A stretch of DNA of 64,000 nt from Plasmodiophora brassicae (GCA_039704465.1 JASFAU010000003.1:1426001-1490000), one strand, 5' to 3'. Positions 22,357 to 36,137 are shown, counted from the first letter of the stretch. Notes: generated by a model not told the origin, from the letters alone. Made by a program: numbers and translations.

Positions 22357-25300
22357 ATGGAGGGTCGTGATGGTGCCGTGCAATCGAAAGGTCGACCACG
22401 CCGGGCGTCGCTGGCCTCGGATTCGGCACCAGGCGCACAACGACAACGCCTGGCGTCGCTCCAGGCGCAGTATGGCGTCGAGCAGGCTCGTGAGACGCGG
22501 ACCCGTCAGCGTCCCGGCGCTGATCATCGACCGTAGACGGGTTACCATGCGGTCCTCGACAGATGCAAGGCACAGCTCAAGGAGGTGCTGGAGACGACGC
22601 GACACCTGCCCATTCCCAATGTGGAACGCACTCGAGTCTGTGCCGAACTTTTATACCAGGTGCACCGCCATCGCCAATCTGCATTGCTCGAGGAGCGCGC
22701 CAATGACGGGTGGTAATCAGTTGTCGGAATCGCTGGTGCGTCTGTCGCCCGTGCTGCGTCCGTTGACGCAGCAGGTCCTGTCGTCGGTGTTCCGGCCCAG
22801 CCCCACGAAGGGGGAACCGCCCGTGCCCTACTTCCACCTGGTCGCCACGGTGCGCGACAAGATGAACGCCTTGCAGCAGGAGATGTCGGTTGCCGAAGCG
22901 AGACGACGGAAGATGGAAACAGATGAGGTTGGGTGCCCGCACACGTACACTACACGGACGCGCGCCCTAATGTTAATAGTAGTTTCGTCGCACGTTCGTC
23001 CTGGATGCCGCAGCGCGACACTGGAAAACCAGTCTGACGGTCAACGTGTTCAACATCTGGAGGAATAACGTGAACATTTTGAAGCGGCAACGTGCAACAA
23101 TAGCGTATGCCAGGCCGATGACGGCACCGTGGAGACACCGCTGGCTGACACGCTTCGTAGGACGGTGTTGAACCGGTGGCGAACGAATCCGATGCTGCTG
23201 AGCAACGCGTTCATGGCCTGGAAGTTAGACCACGTCTCCAGGAAACGGGAGAAGATGGAGGCTGCGCTTGACGAGGCGTACCAGCGTCATGTTACGATCG
23301 AACAGGAGACAACGGAGGCACGGGCGAATGCCGAAACCGACCTTCGCGAGCTGGGGAACATGCGTCAGAATGTCGGTCAGCTCAAGGCCGAAACAACATT
23401 CATTGGACATAATACGGGCAATATCGCAGGTCGAGGTCCTGAAGGCCCAACGGGTCGAGATCGAGGAGTCGATTGCCCAGATGGAACACAAGCTGTTCCA
23501 GAGCAAAGGTTGCACAACTCGCCATAATCGGGCAGTACCGGTCGACTAATAGGACGATGGGGGCAGATCGCGATATTAACTTCACTATCAAAACGTTGAT
23601 GGACCTGACCAAGATTGGCCTGAACTCGCTGGAAGCCGAGTTGGCGATGTACTCGTCGAAGCCAATGGAGGACGTTCGCCGCATCATCCCTAACGAGCTC
23701 AGTCTTGACAACAGCAGCGAACAGGAACTGCTGTTGGCCTGGGTCAACTTCCACCTGTGCCATTTACAGCGTCGCCCACCGGTAGAGAACTTCACGACAG
23801 ATCTGTCGAACGGCGTCGTCCTGGCCCTGATTCTTCACAAAACTCGTCCGGGTATCATTGCCCACATCGATAAGCTGATAGATCCCACCCTGGGATCCCA
23901 TGAGCGCTGCACGCGACTCGAAACCATGTACGCGATGACGCGTTCATGCACGTTTGCTGGCTAACTGTGGCGGGTGGCAGCCTGCTCGGCGCAGATGATC
24001 TCCTGCCCGTTGACATGCAGCAGATGCTACGCGCCAACAACCTTGCGTATGGCATGTCACCTGATCTGACAGTGGCATTCCTGGCGAGGCTGTTCGTCGA
24101 ATTCCCTACGTTGCAACGCACAGAGCCAAGCGCTCTGCAGTTGGCAGCGCGAGATGCTGTACAGCATTCGTATGCGGCTATCGACGAAGTGTGCAATGCG
24201 CTGGACTCGACCACAGATGATCAGGAGCAGATTGATTATAGGCCGCTCGAAAGCCTGGTTATCAGCCTGACCAACGCGTACACCGCCGTAAGCGAATACG
24301 AAAAGGAAGTGGAGACGATTCGCGGCATATGGCAACGGGTCCAGAGCCGCATACGACGATACATTCTCGACGTTCTCATCCACCGCGTCGAGGAGATCCC
24401 CATCGATACCATTGACCTGAGGCAACGTCGTCATCGCCAGCAGTGGGCTGAAGTCGACGAGGACATGATACGGGCAGAAATGTCGCTGCCTGCAACATCA
24501 CCAGGTGCCGAGTCGTTCCGCCGCCGCCCATCTCTGACTGACGTCACCGCTTCAGGAGGAGATACCGATCAGGAAGCCGATGCGAAGACGGTTGCGACGC
24601 GAGCAAACCTTATTGAAGTGCTGCGCGTCCGTAACGTGCTGTCCAGAAATTATGCCGAATTGCAATCAGTGTTCTTGGGGTATGCCACTTCGGACGTGAT
24701 GAGCCGAGAGCCCTCACAGGCCAACGAGGACAATGCCACGTTAAGTTTTCTGGAATTCTGGTACGTCTGCCGTTCGCTCTCTGGTGGCAAGCAGTTAAAC
24801 CCCCCGCTACAGGATGCTGACCAAGGATTCGAAGTTGCTGTCACAGGCGCTGACGCCGGTGAAGCTGCTGGAGCTGTTCGAAGAGGTCGCACCCGATGGA
24901 AACGTCCAGCTGAGGACGGAGATCACCGTCCGACAATTCGTGCACCTGCTGGTGAAGATCGCCAAACTGCACCCGTACGACAGGCCGGAGCTGGGCTTGC
25001 GTCTTCAGAACGTTATCGAGAATTTCATTGTCGTATACGGGAAGCGAGCACTGGAGACAGAGGGACGGGCGTCGCACCTCCTGCAAACGTTACGCCCGTT
25101 CATCAGACCGATCATGGCCATGTTCCAGAAGTTCAGCAACAACAGACTGGCGGTGAAGGCGGAAACGGGCAAGTCCGCCAAGGTCGACCAGCTCGGCATG
25201 CTATCGTCGTCCATGTCGATCGACGACGTCAACCGGTTCTTCTACGACGCGAAGCTGCACGCGCACGGCTTCACCATCGAGGACATCCTGCGCATGGGCG

Positions 25301-25467
25301 AACGCATCATCGACCTGCACGCCGACAGCGACCGCCGCATGTTCCTCCCCGAGTTCATCGACCTGCTGATCGCCCTGGCCTGCACGCGGTACCCGAACCC
25401 GTTCGAGGACATCCTCCTGCGCGTCCACCGGTTCCTGTCCCGCGACCTCCAACTCGACAAGAAGTGA
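22357..25467 (+). CDS. Coiled-coil protein with a calponin-homology-like domain
   Basis: Exons I can join: 22357-22469, 22563-22659, 22721-22927, 22983-23104, 23161-23371, 23430 to about 23480, about 23550 to 23922, 23977-24760 and 24813-25467. The join near 23480-23550 is unresolved because frames change there. The N-terminal part has helical repeats with spaced Trp (VFNIWRNNV, LNRWRTNPML, AFMAWKLDH), then a coiled coil with AALDEAYQRH. A CH-like domain follows: ELLLAWVNFHL, then VENFTTDLSNGVVLALIL. The C-terminal 300 residues are helical (FVHLLVKIAKLHPYDRPELG). Fimbrin-like CH domains bind actin or microtubules. I infer a cytoskeletal, perhaps flagellar, protein. Confidence 0.65.
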
Positions 25468-25720
25468 AATGAACTGCCGACGGCAGGCAGCATCTCTGTC
25501 GTTCGTCGCCACTCGTCAGGGACGTCCCCCTTTTTTGCTTGGCACTGTGGCCTGAGATGAATCCGCGTTACATACCTGACCACCGGGACGTGCCAGTCGC
25601 AGTCCCGCATGATGTGGCGTCAGTCGTCACTGTCATGCGGATGTCCAAAAAGGAACCCCCCACTCTGGGCCAGGGGGGCCCAGGTCGGTCGAACCCCGCC
25701 ACTAGTCTAACAGGGGGCCG

Positions 25721-26908
25721 ATGTTGGCGTCGGGGTCGCGTTCGGCGTTGTCCCGGGCGTGCCTGGTGGGAGCGGGTAACCGCCTGCCGGCGATCGCGTC
25801 CGGTGCGGCGGTCGCGACCCCGGTTCCGTCGGGGCCGGGCGCCTCGGTGCGGGAAAGCGTACGACCGTCCGTACCGGTGCACAAAGCGGCGACGCCGACG
25901 CGTTGTGATACGGCACCCGGTGCGTTCGGCCACTTTACGTTCGTCCAGTACCTTGGCGTTGGCGCCAACGGAGTCGTCTACGAGGTCACGAATCGTCTCG
26001 ACCTGCAACAATATGCTGTCAGGTTGCGTTAGTGCTGACATGGTAACCGGTAGTGATGGGTGTGCGAACAGATTAAGTGCATCCCGTTCTCATGGTCGTC
26101 CGAGTCGGCGCGTGTCTTGCGCGAGGTACAGACAATGGCTCGGGTTCCCCCACATGAGAACCTCGTGCGATACTTTTCCTGCTGGGTCGAGAAACTGACG
26201 CTGGCGCTATTCGAATTCATGTCCTCCGCGCGAGGCCGCCTGGATGGCGGCCTTTCAGTATCGTCGTCTCTGTCGCGTGGACTTGCAGCGGCGTCCCATG
26301 TCCTGTTCATTCAGATGGAGTGCTGCCAGGAGACCTTACGAACATGGATGACGTCGCGCGGTAGTTTCATCAATCCTGCACAGGCGCTGGACATATTCCG
26401 TCAAATGGTTCGCGGTGTTCAGCACTTGCACACGAACGGCGTTGTCCACAATGACGTGAAACCTGACAACGCGTTCATTGACACGTCCGGCGTTGTGAAG
26501 ATCGGGGATTTCGGCGATTGCGGCGCCTCGTCGTCGCATGTGTTGGGAACAGCATCATATTCACCGCCGGAGAACAATGCATCGATGCAGGGCGACGTTT
26601 TCTCGCTGGGCCTCTGCCTGATGGAGCTGTTCTCATCGTTTTCGACTGGAATGGAACGTGCGCTTGCCTTCAATGACGTTCGATCTGGGGCGCTCTCAAT
26701 GCCTTGGACCAGTGAGTTCCCCGACGTGGCGACGATGGTACGGGCAATGACCGCGGCGAAACCCGAGTCTCGACCCTCACTCTCCGACCTGCTGGAATGG
26801 CCGCTCGTTCGCGTTGTGTCGCCCATTATCGGTCGTCTACAAGAGGCGTTGAACGCAAAGGATGAAATGATTCAGCGGTTGCAACTGAAGCTTGCTTCGG
26901 TTTCGTAG
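25721..26908 (+). CDS. Protein kinase of the eIF2-alpha kinase family
   Basis: Exons 25721-26017 and 26072-26908 (54-nt intron) give 377 aa. The first 65 residues are unstructured. The kinase domain has the Gly loop GVGANGVVYEV, catalytic Lys in YAIKCI formed across the splice junction, ENLVRYFSCWVE and LFIQMECCQETLRTWM typical of the PEK/GCN2 group, DFG in KIGDFGD, and SPPE. The motif TGMERALAFNDVRSG corresponds to the T-x-MER...DVR signature of eIF2-alpha kinases. The HRD Arg is replaced: the loop reads VVHNDVKPDN. No regulatory domain (HisRS, haem or ER lumenal) is attached, and a short coiled coil ends the protein. Wee1 is the alternative, since it too lacks the HRD Arg. Confidence 0.8.
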
Positions 26909-27249
26909 ACGAGAACATCAATATGCTCCTAACTGCTGCGCGTCCACATGGACACCTGCTCAAGACAGCCGTTCTGTTCGGCAATGGCATGATGATTAAC
27001 ACAACGATGCATCTAAATCGCCGCTAAGAACGATAGCAACATACACTGTTTGAGATTCATGGTCTCTGTCTCCGATTACGAAATCGTCCAGCACGTCGCT
27101 TCGGTTGGCAATCTTCTGACTGGGGGCGTACCAGCGGTTCGCGATCGACATGCTCTGAGACGTCGAGCACAGTGTGGCGCATCTCGTCCCGTCGTCTGCG
27201 TCTGGAGTTGCTACTGTAGGAGACGCTGGGCCTGCATACGCGACGTGGT
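26909..27249. other. Intergenic region, no gene seen
   Basis: 341 bp between the kinase and the convergent SAP30BP-like gene. Short frames only, with no recognisable features. Confidence 0.4.
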
Positions 27250-27895
27250 TTATCGTAGCGTCTGGGAGTATTGCGCAGCAAGCGCCCTGGCCCTTCGTAA
27301 CGCGTCCTGAGGGGTTGCTCGCGATTGAGATGCGGCCGTGAACTCTATGGATCGGTTGGGGTCATTCGACAGCGCCCGCTGTCTCGCAGCTTCTTGTCTG
27401 TCGGCATCCAACCGATCGCGCGTTTCGGCCAGCTTGTCAAAGTATTCATCGTCAGCAAACCGTTTCGGGTCGTGCATAGTCGTGGGCATATTTGTCCCAT
27501 GTTCGTATATGCCATAGAGCTATAGCAAACCATGCTCAGGTTTAACCGGTAACCAACCGCTAACATACGATGCCTTCAACCTTAGCGACAGTCTCCAGAA
27601 TATATGGGTTGATGAAGAGTTCATGGGCACGGAGCGACGCGTTGAAATTGTGCCCTCGGCGCTGGTGCTCGATGCACTGCCGGATGTTCTCCTGCACGTC
27701 GGGATCCGCTTCACCGATTGGCGACGGCGGCAACAACAACCGCGCGCGGTCGTCACGCGCCGTCACCGGATCCTCAGGACGTGCGCCTACCTGCACCTCG
27801 TCCTGCGCGGTCGGAACCGCCGCCTCGTCAACGACGTCGTCTTCCTCGTCGTCGTCACTGGCATAATGCGCAACGAGCGGCGCCCTGCGATGCAT
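27250..27895 (-). CDS. SAP30-binding protein / HCNGP homologue
   Basis: Two exons on the complement (27895-27569, 27519-27250; 49-nt intron) give 198 aa. The N-terminus LVAHYASDDDEEDD matches the acidic start typical of the family. The HCNGP domain follows: DVQENIRQCIEHQRRGHNF, INPYILETVAKVEGI, then, across the splice, YEHGTNMPTTMHDPKRF and ADDEYFDKLAE. The last corresponds to ELGTNYPKDMFDP and the EDSYYEALA region. HCNGP proteins are nuclear and linked to splicing and transcription repression. The C-terminal RS/K region is shorter than in animals. Confidence 0.85.
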
Positions 27896-28144
27896 TGCCA
27901 CAATCACGGAGTTACGAACCCAGACGGCAGACCTGTCATGGGGCGACAGGAGTTGCTCCCGCGACCATTCGTACCAGCAATCGTGTGCCCAGTCTGCGAC
28001 CTGCGTTGCGTCAGTTCTCCCTCGTCAAGGAACTAGCAGTTATCGTATACGACCCTCATGGTTAACTCCTGCCAGTAGGTAGCCGCTCGTCCAATGCCCC
28101 AGAGCCCCTGCAATGGCGTTTAATTTCGGGGTGCGCGGCATTAG

Positions 28145-29154
28145 ATGGGTCCTTCATCGTGGGTCGTGCTTGTGATCGGCGATGGGGTTTGCCAGTTCGG
28201 CACGTCAGACGGTGCCGTTATGAACGTCGTGACGGATGCTGGGTTCGATCGGCACAGTCGTGATGTGAGGCGGCATTTGTCGAGGCTGTATCGTCTCGGG
28301 CACATACCGTCGGTAAGGGACGCCAGCGTGTGTGTTTGCTGGGACGTCGACTGGCCCAGGGATTTCGAACGGAGCATCGCCAGCGCGCTTGTGTCGTTTG
28401 GTGCAAAGCAGGTCGCGTTTGTACCTGCGCCGATCCTGACCATGTACGCCTCGCAAACTGATACCGCCATCATAATTGACCTTTCATATCGTCGTACAAC
28501 AGTGAGCGTCTAGTTCGGGTCAGAGTTTTCCCATCGGCACTGAATGAGGTGTCCTTTATCAGGTCACCCCTGTTGTGCTCGGGTGTGTCATGTCAGGCTG
28601 CAGAGTTGTGGATCCGGCCAGCCTCTTGAGAACGTTCCGTCACGTCTGCCCCAACGCACCTCCGTCTGACAATGCATTGGTCGAGTTCTTTGTCCAATTC
28701 GGATGCGTTGCTGACGAGGATGGTCTTGACCGAATCGTGCCGTTGACGAGTGGTGAGGGCACTGTGTCCTGCAGCGTTACGTTCCGAGAGATGCAGTCGG
28801 CCATCGAGGACTACATTGACGAAGTCGTTCCCATAATCCTGGATGTCCTGTCGGTGTGTCCACTGGACCAACGCAAACAACTGGCTGGATCCTTGTTAGT
28901 TATCGGCGGCGTTGCTATGATTCCTGGACTTCGCGAACTGCTGATGGAACGGATAAGGAACCTTCTACCAGGTCATGCATCCACACGACGTCTTACTGGT
29001 GATCATGTCAACTGGGATGGGGTTATCATTTCTAACTGAACCTGCAGGTCTGGCTCCATTCTTGTCCAGCCACTCAGTGGGCTTCCCAGCGAATACGCTT
29101 CAATGGGCTGGAGGTGCGCCTTTCGACCAGCCGACTCTGGTGACTCATTTCTGA
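28145..29154 (+). CDS. Actin-related protein 10 (Arp11), dynactin pointed-end subunit
   Basis: Three exons (28145-28507, 28563-28998, 29048-29154; introns 55 and 49 nt) give 301 aa, shorter than the roughly 400 aa of animal ACTR10. The most diagnostic stretch, ILDVLSVCPLDQRKQLAG followed by LVIGGVAMIPGL, matches ACTR10 closely. DLSYRRTTVSVTPVV is the actin-fold phosphate loop region, and QWAGGAPF corresponds to the WLGGAIF strand. N-terminal ATPase motifs are degenerate (GDGVCQFG), so nucleotide binding is doubtful. Arp11 caps the Arp1 filament of dynactin, the dynein cofactor. The exon 2 donor was chosen to keep the WAGG frame. Confidence 0.82.
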
Positions 29155-29469
29155 CACCCGTTTAGGTTGCATTATGTGCCAGCTAGGCGTGCCTGCCGAA
29201 TGCATCCTCTCCAGCAGCGAGTGCCTTGATAGTCGACTGGACATTATGTCGCATCAGAAGGCGGCGCTCTGCAATTCCCGTTCCAGGCGCTCGGATATGA
29301 CGCGACATACGACCCCACTGAAATGAATCAGAATGTACAGAGCGTGTTGTTGTCTCGAGACTACCGAACGCGCCTCGACTGGGCGTCGCGTCCGCCAACC
29401 AGGCCAGAGAAGCGTTGTCAGTGTATTGGGGATCATCTACGTAGAATGTCTGGACAGGTCGCGCCATTC

Positions 29470-29691
29470 TTACTTAGACTTGCCGCGGGGGCTCTGGTGG
29501 ATGCCTTTACGGCCTTGGGGCCGGACGTGTAGGTTCTTCTCGGAGGCTGGGGCGTTCTGCTGCTTGCCCTGCTGGAAACGATGCTCTTCGTCATGGGCGG
29601 TTTTCTCGACAAAGCCGAACTCGCTGAGCGCGTTGGCGGTCTGGCGGTTTGAGCGCGGCGAGCCACGTGGGGACTTGGAGTGGACCGGCAT
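29470..29691 (-). CDS. Small basic hypothetical protein
   Basis: A 73-aa frame with a true ATG at 29691, Ser/Pro/Arg-rich at both ends and with a charged middle (EFGFVEKTAHDEEHRF). No family recognised. It could be an exon of a longer gene or noise. Confidence 0.3.
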   Translation of the reverse strand: MPVHSKSPRGSPRSNRQTANALSEFGFVEKTAHDEEHRFQQGKQQNAPASEKNLHVRPQGRKGIHQSPRGKSK

Positions 29692-29915
29692 GGTCAGCGA
29701 TGTGAGCTGTGCTGTTCAAACAGACGGGCTGAATGACTTCTGAGCAGCAGAAGCGTGTCAGGCAGGGAGGGTCTCGGCGGGATAGCGTGACAACAGTCGA
29801 TGAGCGCGTGCCCTTCCTGTACTCGGAAAGGACAACGAGGCCTACTCCCATACATAGGTACCTGATCATGTAGTAGATAAATATGGAATCCCATGGCAGG
29901 CCGGGTTAGCCAGCA

Positions 29916-32900
29916 TCAAATAAAGTGACGCTTGGATGGAGGGACGAAGGATCTGATCACGGGTGCAGGACGCTTGACATCATTTGGACGCCGCTCAGAC
30001 TGACCAGTTGGCCCAGCTGTTGGAACCTGCTGCGGCAGGTTAGACGTTTCTTGTAGGCGCTGATATGAGGACATGGGTCGCGCGCTGGGAGTAGCCATAG
30101 GCATACGTTGGGACAATGTCCTGACTCCCGCCTGGAATGTACCTCCCGATGTCGGAAATGCAGAACCTGACGGCAGCAGAGTTGGCGGCCTGAAGGGCTG
30201 ACTAGGAGCCGAAGCGGCTGGCTGAAGGCCTTGCTGGCCGCGCAAAGAAGCGGCGGTTTGGAATCCGGTAAAAGTCGGCTTTGAAGCGCCCGATGCAAGC
30301 GCTCGCTGGCCCTCGGCAGACGAGGGCGCCCTTGACGATTCCGAGTGTGGTGGCGCTTTGGGAGTGGTGCACTGTACATTGGCGGCTCCTGGCCAAGGCG
30401 CAACCAGTTGCTCAGGAAATTCTTGAACAAACCGAGATGGAACAGAATTACTCCCCTAGATGCTAATGTTAGCCACATGTACAAGAATAGGTGCTGTGGA
30501 AACGTCACCTTTGCGTCCATCTTCGTTGCGCTCAGAAACAGATGTGTCTTAGCGCGCGTCAGTCCAACGTAGCAGATTCGTCGTTCCTCTTCTATGTGCT
30601 CATGGGACTGGTGCAGCAACTCTTCTTGCGATGCTTGCTACGACGAATCAGTGCTATTCCCATGGTTAACGTAACAGTACCGACCTTAGGAGAAGCCACG
30701 TGGCTTTGGTCAGTGATTCTGAACTCGACGGGGATGACACCCTCGTTGAATTGGACGACAAACACGCACGTCCCTATGATAGAGTCAGGAGTGAAAGATG
30801 ATTCATGAGGAAACTGCCCTCACATTCTTTGCCTTTCGCTTGATGGATGGTCGATAGCGTTACCGCGTTTCGCGACGTGGCTGGCGTCATGGGCGATGCC
30901 TTGCACATCTCGCACATTTCTGCTAACGTTGCTTTGGCATGGTCGGCTCGCTGCGCAACCTCAATTAGCCCGATGAGGTCACCTTGGGAACGGACACGCT
31001 GTAAGTGAATGTCAACGAAATACAGTTTGCCGACGAACCTTTCATTTTCGTCTTCGCAGAGTAGCCTGTGCCTGCATCAATCTTCTTTATGGTTTCAACA
31101 TTAGGCTTCGACCGGCACTGTGACTTTAAAACGCGTATGAGAGAAAGAAAGTCACTCAGCGATTTCCGGGCACGCGCGGGCAGATCAGAAGAGGAAATAA
31201 GACGAGATGCCACCTGCACGTTGATTAGGCGAAGACGTGCATCGCGATCAGATAGGAACGTCACCTTGAGAAGTGACATATCTTTCTGCTGTTTTTGCTT
31301 ATTCACAATCATATCAACTGTCGATTTCCCAATCTGGCGTTTAGGAACGTTAACAACCCGAAGAAACGCCGCGTCGATCTAAGCATTAGATGGCGTTAAA
31401 TCCAGTGTGCTTTCATGTCATGAACTGCGGTTCTACCTCTTCTTGCCGCACAGGAGGATCGCAGATTAAATGGCAATATGCGATCATATCAAGGACCTGG
31501 CGCGACTTCAGTCTAACTCGGAACGTATATGATACCTTGTGTCGGACCTGTTTGCTCTGCTTAGCTTCACGTCCACTAGTTTCTTTCTCGTCTCGAGCTG
31601 CCTCGAAAGGAATCAGCGCCTTTAAACGTCCATTGAATATTATAAGAATGCGTTAATTCATCCTAGTATACCGACCTCTTGTAGTGCTCTCGCGAAAAAG
31701 ACCAAAGGGGAGCGGGTCCTGCAGAGTATGGCAATATCGGAGAGCCTACGTGGGCAGCAATGTACCGAGTAAGTACGACTTCACCAACCAGAAATAATTG
31801 AATTGAATACTGCATGTGGTTCACGTCGACGAGCCTTCGAATCTGGGATACAACGTCGCGAACTTCCGCACCAAAATCACCACAAATACGAAACTGAATG
31901 GCACGAGTCAGTCCTGAGGAGACCCTCCAACCCTGCTGTTCAGGTAGTTACCATGACAGGGCTGGAACTAGGTTTCGTGGTAACGATGGCCTTTGAAGTC
32001 CGATTCTTGTTGTGGTTAATGACTTTTGAAGCCAACTGGACGATTTCAGGAGATGACCGGTATGTCTCCGTCAGCATAACAAGTTCATGCTTAGGGTACG
32101 ACGACTTCAGCAAGTTGAAACTGCAACGTTACTCAGCACCTGACGCACGCAGCACAAGCATTGCAGAAGGTACCTTTGTGATGTACCAAAGCGAAACGCG
32201 TAGATCGACTGATCGTCATCGCCGCAGACGGTAAGGTGCCCCGAACTGCCAACGAGCAGTTGAATGAGTTCAAACTGGTCGTCTGAAACGTCCTGGTATT
32301 CGTCGACGCTGCACACCTATGAGCGTTCCGTTGAACACCAGAAAGTTCCAGGTTACTGACATGATGTGGAGCCAGCGCTGCCGCAGCGAATGGAGTATGT
32401 TCGGACGACACTTCAGCAACCGAATCGTTAGAGGAACGAAATCCTGGAAATCAAGTTGGCCTCCACTTTTCTGCGGCGTCGTAATGCTCAATACCAGTAC
32501 AGAGCACGTGCAAGAAAAGCGACGCTTACAAGAGATTGAAGGTAGTGCGCGTAGATATTGGCGTGATCATCAACGAACTCGTTCGGCTTTTGTCTTCGAG
32601 CCTTTGCTTTCCCAATGAAATCACAGAAGTAGTTGATGTCGCGGGTAGAGACGCCCGGAGACGCTTTATCGCGGTCGCCTTCGTTCGACGCGTCCGACAT
32701 ATCATCATCGCTAACGGTGACCCCAACCTAGCAAGCGCAATGAGGCGGAGTGCAGACCAAACGTGACTGAGCAACGAGCAGACGTTGAGTCTGTCCGACT
32801 TGTGAGCAGTCTTCCAGTGCAGGATTGCCTCCCGGACGATGCGACGCTGGGTATCACGGCTGAGGACCTGCGGCGTCTGTGCAAACCCGGCGTCTCGGAA

Positions 32901-33405
32901 GTGTTCTTTCAGAATGCTCAGGCACAGTTGGTGGAAGTTGCAGGCCCGTACTCTGCCGGCTAGCGCTCCCAATCCCGAACTGTGGAGTCGCGCTCTCATC
33001 TCGTCGCCTAGGTAGTAGAGATTACGACGCGACACCCCAACCCGTAACGACTCCAAACGTTGTACCTGCTTTCCTTGTGAACGTGACCGCCAGTATCTGC
33101 TCCGGGCTGACATGCCGGGTGGAAATCAGGTCGGCTATTCTCATAGTCAGCGTCGCTGTCTTCCCGCTACCAGCACCGGCCACAATAATCAATGGCGACG
33201 CGCCATCGTATTTCACCGCTCGCAGCTGCTCAGGATTAAGATTCACAAGGAGCGATCGCGGTATCCTTGGAGGCGACGCCGCCGGCGCCGACGCCTTGCT
33301 CGGCGTTACTGCCCATTTGGACTGCGAATCCAGTGAATCCCTGATGATCCCATGTCACTCCGATGGTTCTCGTACCGCGTCAGGCCGTGATCGGAACGTC
33401 TCCAT
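29916..33405 (-). CDS. UvrD/Rep (SRS2-like) superfamily 1 DNA helicase
   Basis: An intron-rich gene of probably more than ten exons. Exon 1 is 33405-33376 and exon 2 starts at 33321. Motifs in order on the complement: Q motif [14 protein letters not shown]; Walker [13 protein letters not shown]; motif Ia [40 protein letters not shown]; Walker [81 protein letters not shown]; and motif [18 protein letters not shown]. The C-terminal 110 residues are Pro/Ser/Gln-rich, ending PPSKRHFI. UvrD-like helicases unwind 3'-5' and in eukaryotes (Srs2) dismantle Rad51 filaments. Exon borders between 30700 and 31900 are not all resolved. Confidence 0.88.
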
Positions 33406-33752
33406 CAGCGGTGCATCCCGTGCAGAGACCAGCTGCTACCCCCGGGTGACCTCTCCACCTGCGATACGCCACCGCAAAACAGTCGCAGTGGCCGCGAAAC
33501 CCGCCGCCGGTGACTTTGTCGCCCAGCCAACGAACGGCGGAACCCGCTATAGAATAGATGCACTCCCGCTCAACCTTCGGTCCTGGACAGCGCCGTATCT
33601 GACGACCTACGTCTCCTCCGTGCGCGAATAGCCGACTGTGATATCGTCGTTCGTGATCTGTTTGACATCTCGTGCGTGTCCAGCCTCGTTCGCGGCTGGG
33701 GAGTCGTTGACAGGGTTGGAAGCCTTTTTCGCTGGTGCCAATGCCGGGTGTT
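33406..33752. other. Spacer between the helicase and GGCT-like genes
   Basis: 347 bp. Frames on both strands are open but without features. It should contain the helicase promoter, since both flanking genes run on the minus strand. Confidence 0.4.
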
Positions 33753-34224
33753 TTACTGGCAAGCCATCTCCTCAAGGTACGTCGCCAAATGGAGACGCCT
33801 GAAATCGTCAAGTGACCACTCTACCGATTCGTCGATACGCGCGGCAAGAGCATCGGTACCGATATAAACAGAAGGGGCTGGTTCAGGCGGAATACCGCAC
33901 GCGTGGCATTGATCGGGGCGCAGCTCTACCCGATTGTACCCATCTCCTTCGAACTCATCGAGGACAACCATTTCTTCCAACGTCAGGTCTAGAAGTAGTA
34001 GCCCATCGGTCGTCGCGTCCGCCTCTGGTACAACGACTGGGTATATCATATCTCTGCAGAATTGCCACATTCAGCGATCAGTGACGAGCGTGCCCCGGTG
34101 CGTACCTGAGAGCATAGCGCTGTAGACCAGGAACCGAGGCCGCGCGGTGACCTGGGATGCGGCCAATCAGGCAGCGTAGAACCTCCGGGCACATCAACGT
34201 CCCATAGACAAACAAGGCCGACAT
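33753..34224 (-). CDS. Gamma-glutamylcyclotransferase-like (AIG2) protein
   Basis: Two exons on the complement (34224-34106, 34053-33753; 52-nt intron) give 139 aa, the normal length for a single domain. ALFVYGTLMCPEVL is the nucleotide-like YGTL loop of the fold. YPVVVPEADAT and LDEFEGDGYNRVEL include the conserved Glu of the LDxFEG motif, the likely general base. GGCT-like enzymes release 5-oxoproline from gamma-glutamyl amines or peptides; the substrate here is unknown. Confidence 0.88.
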
Positions 34225-34523
34225 AGCGGCACTTGGCTGGTGATGAAGTCCGATGCCACCGGCCACGGCGTTCCGGCGTGACTCGCTGTCGCGGCAACCG
34301 TCAGTCTGCGAGCGGCGCGATGGCAGCGCGACGCTATCGCGCCACGGCAGGCACATCCCCACGGGTCGCTAGTAGGCGTCGGTACCTGAAGACCTTCGGT
34401 AAACGACGTAAAGGAGCGACCCAAGATTCCCTCGATCATGGCACCTCACTGCAAACGAGTATTGGCTCCGTGTAGGGTGTTTCGGAATACTAATGAAGCA
34501 TCAACACGTACTGGGTGACAGGT

Positions 34524-35850
<1,327 letters not shown>

Positions 35851-35946
35851 TCACGATGGGTTTGATGGTTGACCGCCGGCCTTGCATCCGGTGTTCTGGG
35901 TCGGATGTGCCGCGTACGTCCGTGCCGTGTGAGAGGACTGATTGGG

Positions 35947-35981
35947 CCAGGAACGGGACGGCTGATTCGAACCCGTCCTGG
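35947..35981. repeat. Short hairpin upstream of 5S copy 3
   Basis: CCAGGA-A-CGGG can pair with CCCG-TCCTGG around a 14-nt loop, with one bulged A. The loop contains GATTCGAA. It starts 65 bp before the 5S gene. Confidence 0.5.
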
Positions 35982-36011
35982 ACACATAGCTGCGGCGTCG
36001 CGAGCTCATCC

Positions 36012-36131
36012 GGTTACGTTCATACAACACCGAATGTGCCGTATCTCATTCCGAATTGCGAAGCCAAATGGTGTTTGGCCTGTTCAGTACTCGGGAGGGG
36101 GACCACCGGGGAACCGCATGGTGATGTAACC
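36012..36131 (+). rRNA. 5S ribosomal RNA, dispersed copy 3
   Basis: 120-nt 5S gene of the common sequence form with a T6 terminator at 36132-36137. It stands alone between the thiolase and RPL12 genes. Its upstream flank lacks the shared 30-bp element seen at copies 1, 4, 5 and 6. Confidence 0.95.
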
Positions 36132-36137
36132 TTTTTT

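Noticed and set aside
25660..25710. Possible tRNA or Pol III box around GGGGTTCGACC on the minus strand
   Set aside because: No cloverleaf could be formed, and the sequence is a G/C run.
35940..36010. tRNA-like B box (GGGTTCGAATC on the minus strand)
   Set aside because: No acceptor, D-arm or anticodon arm can be folded around it, and the T stem mismatches after one pair.
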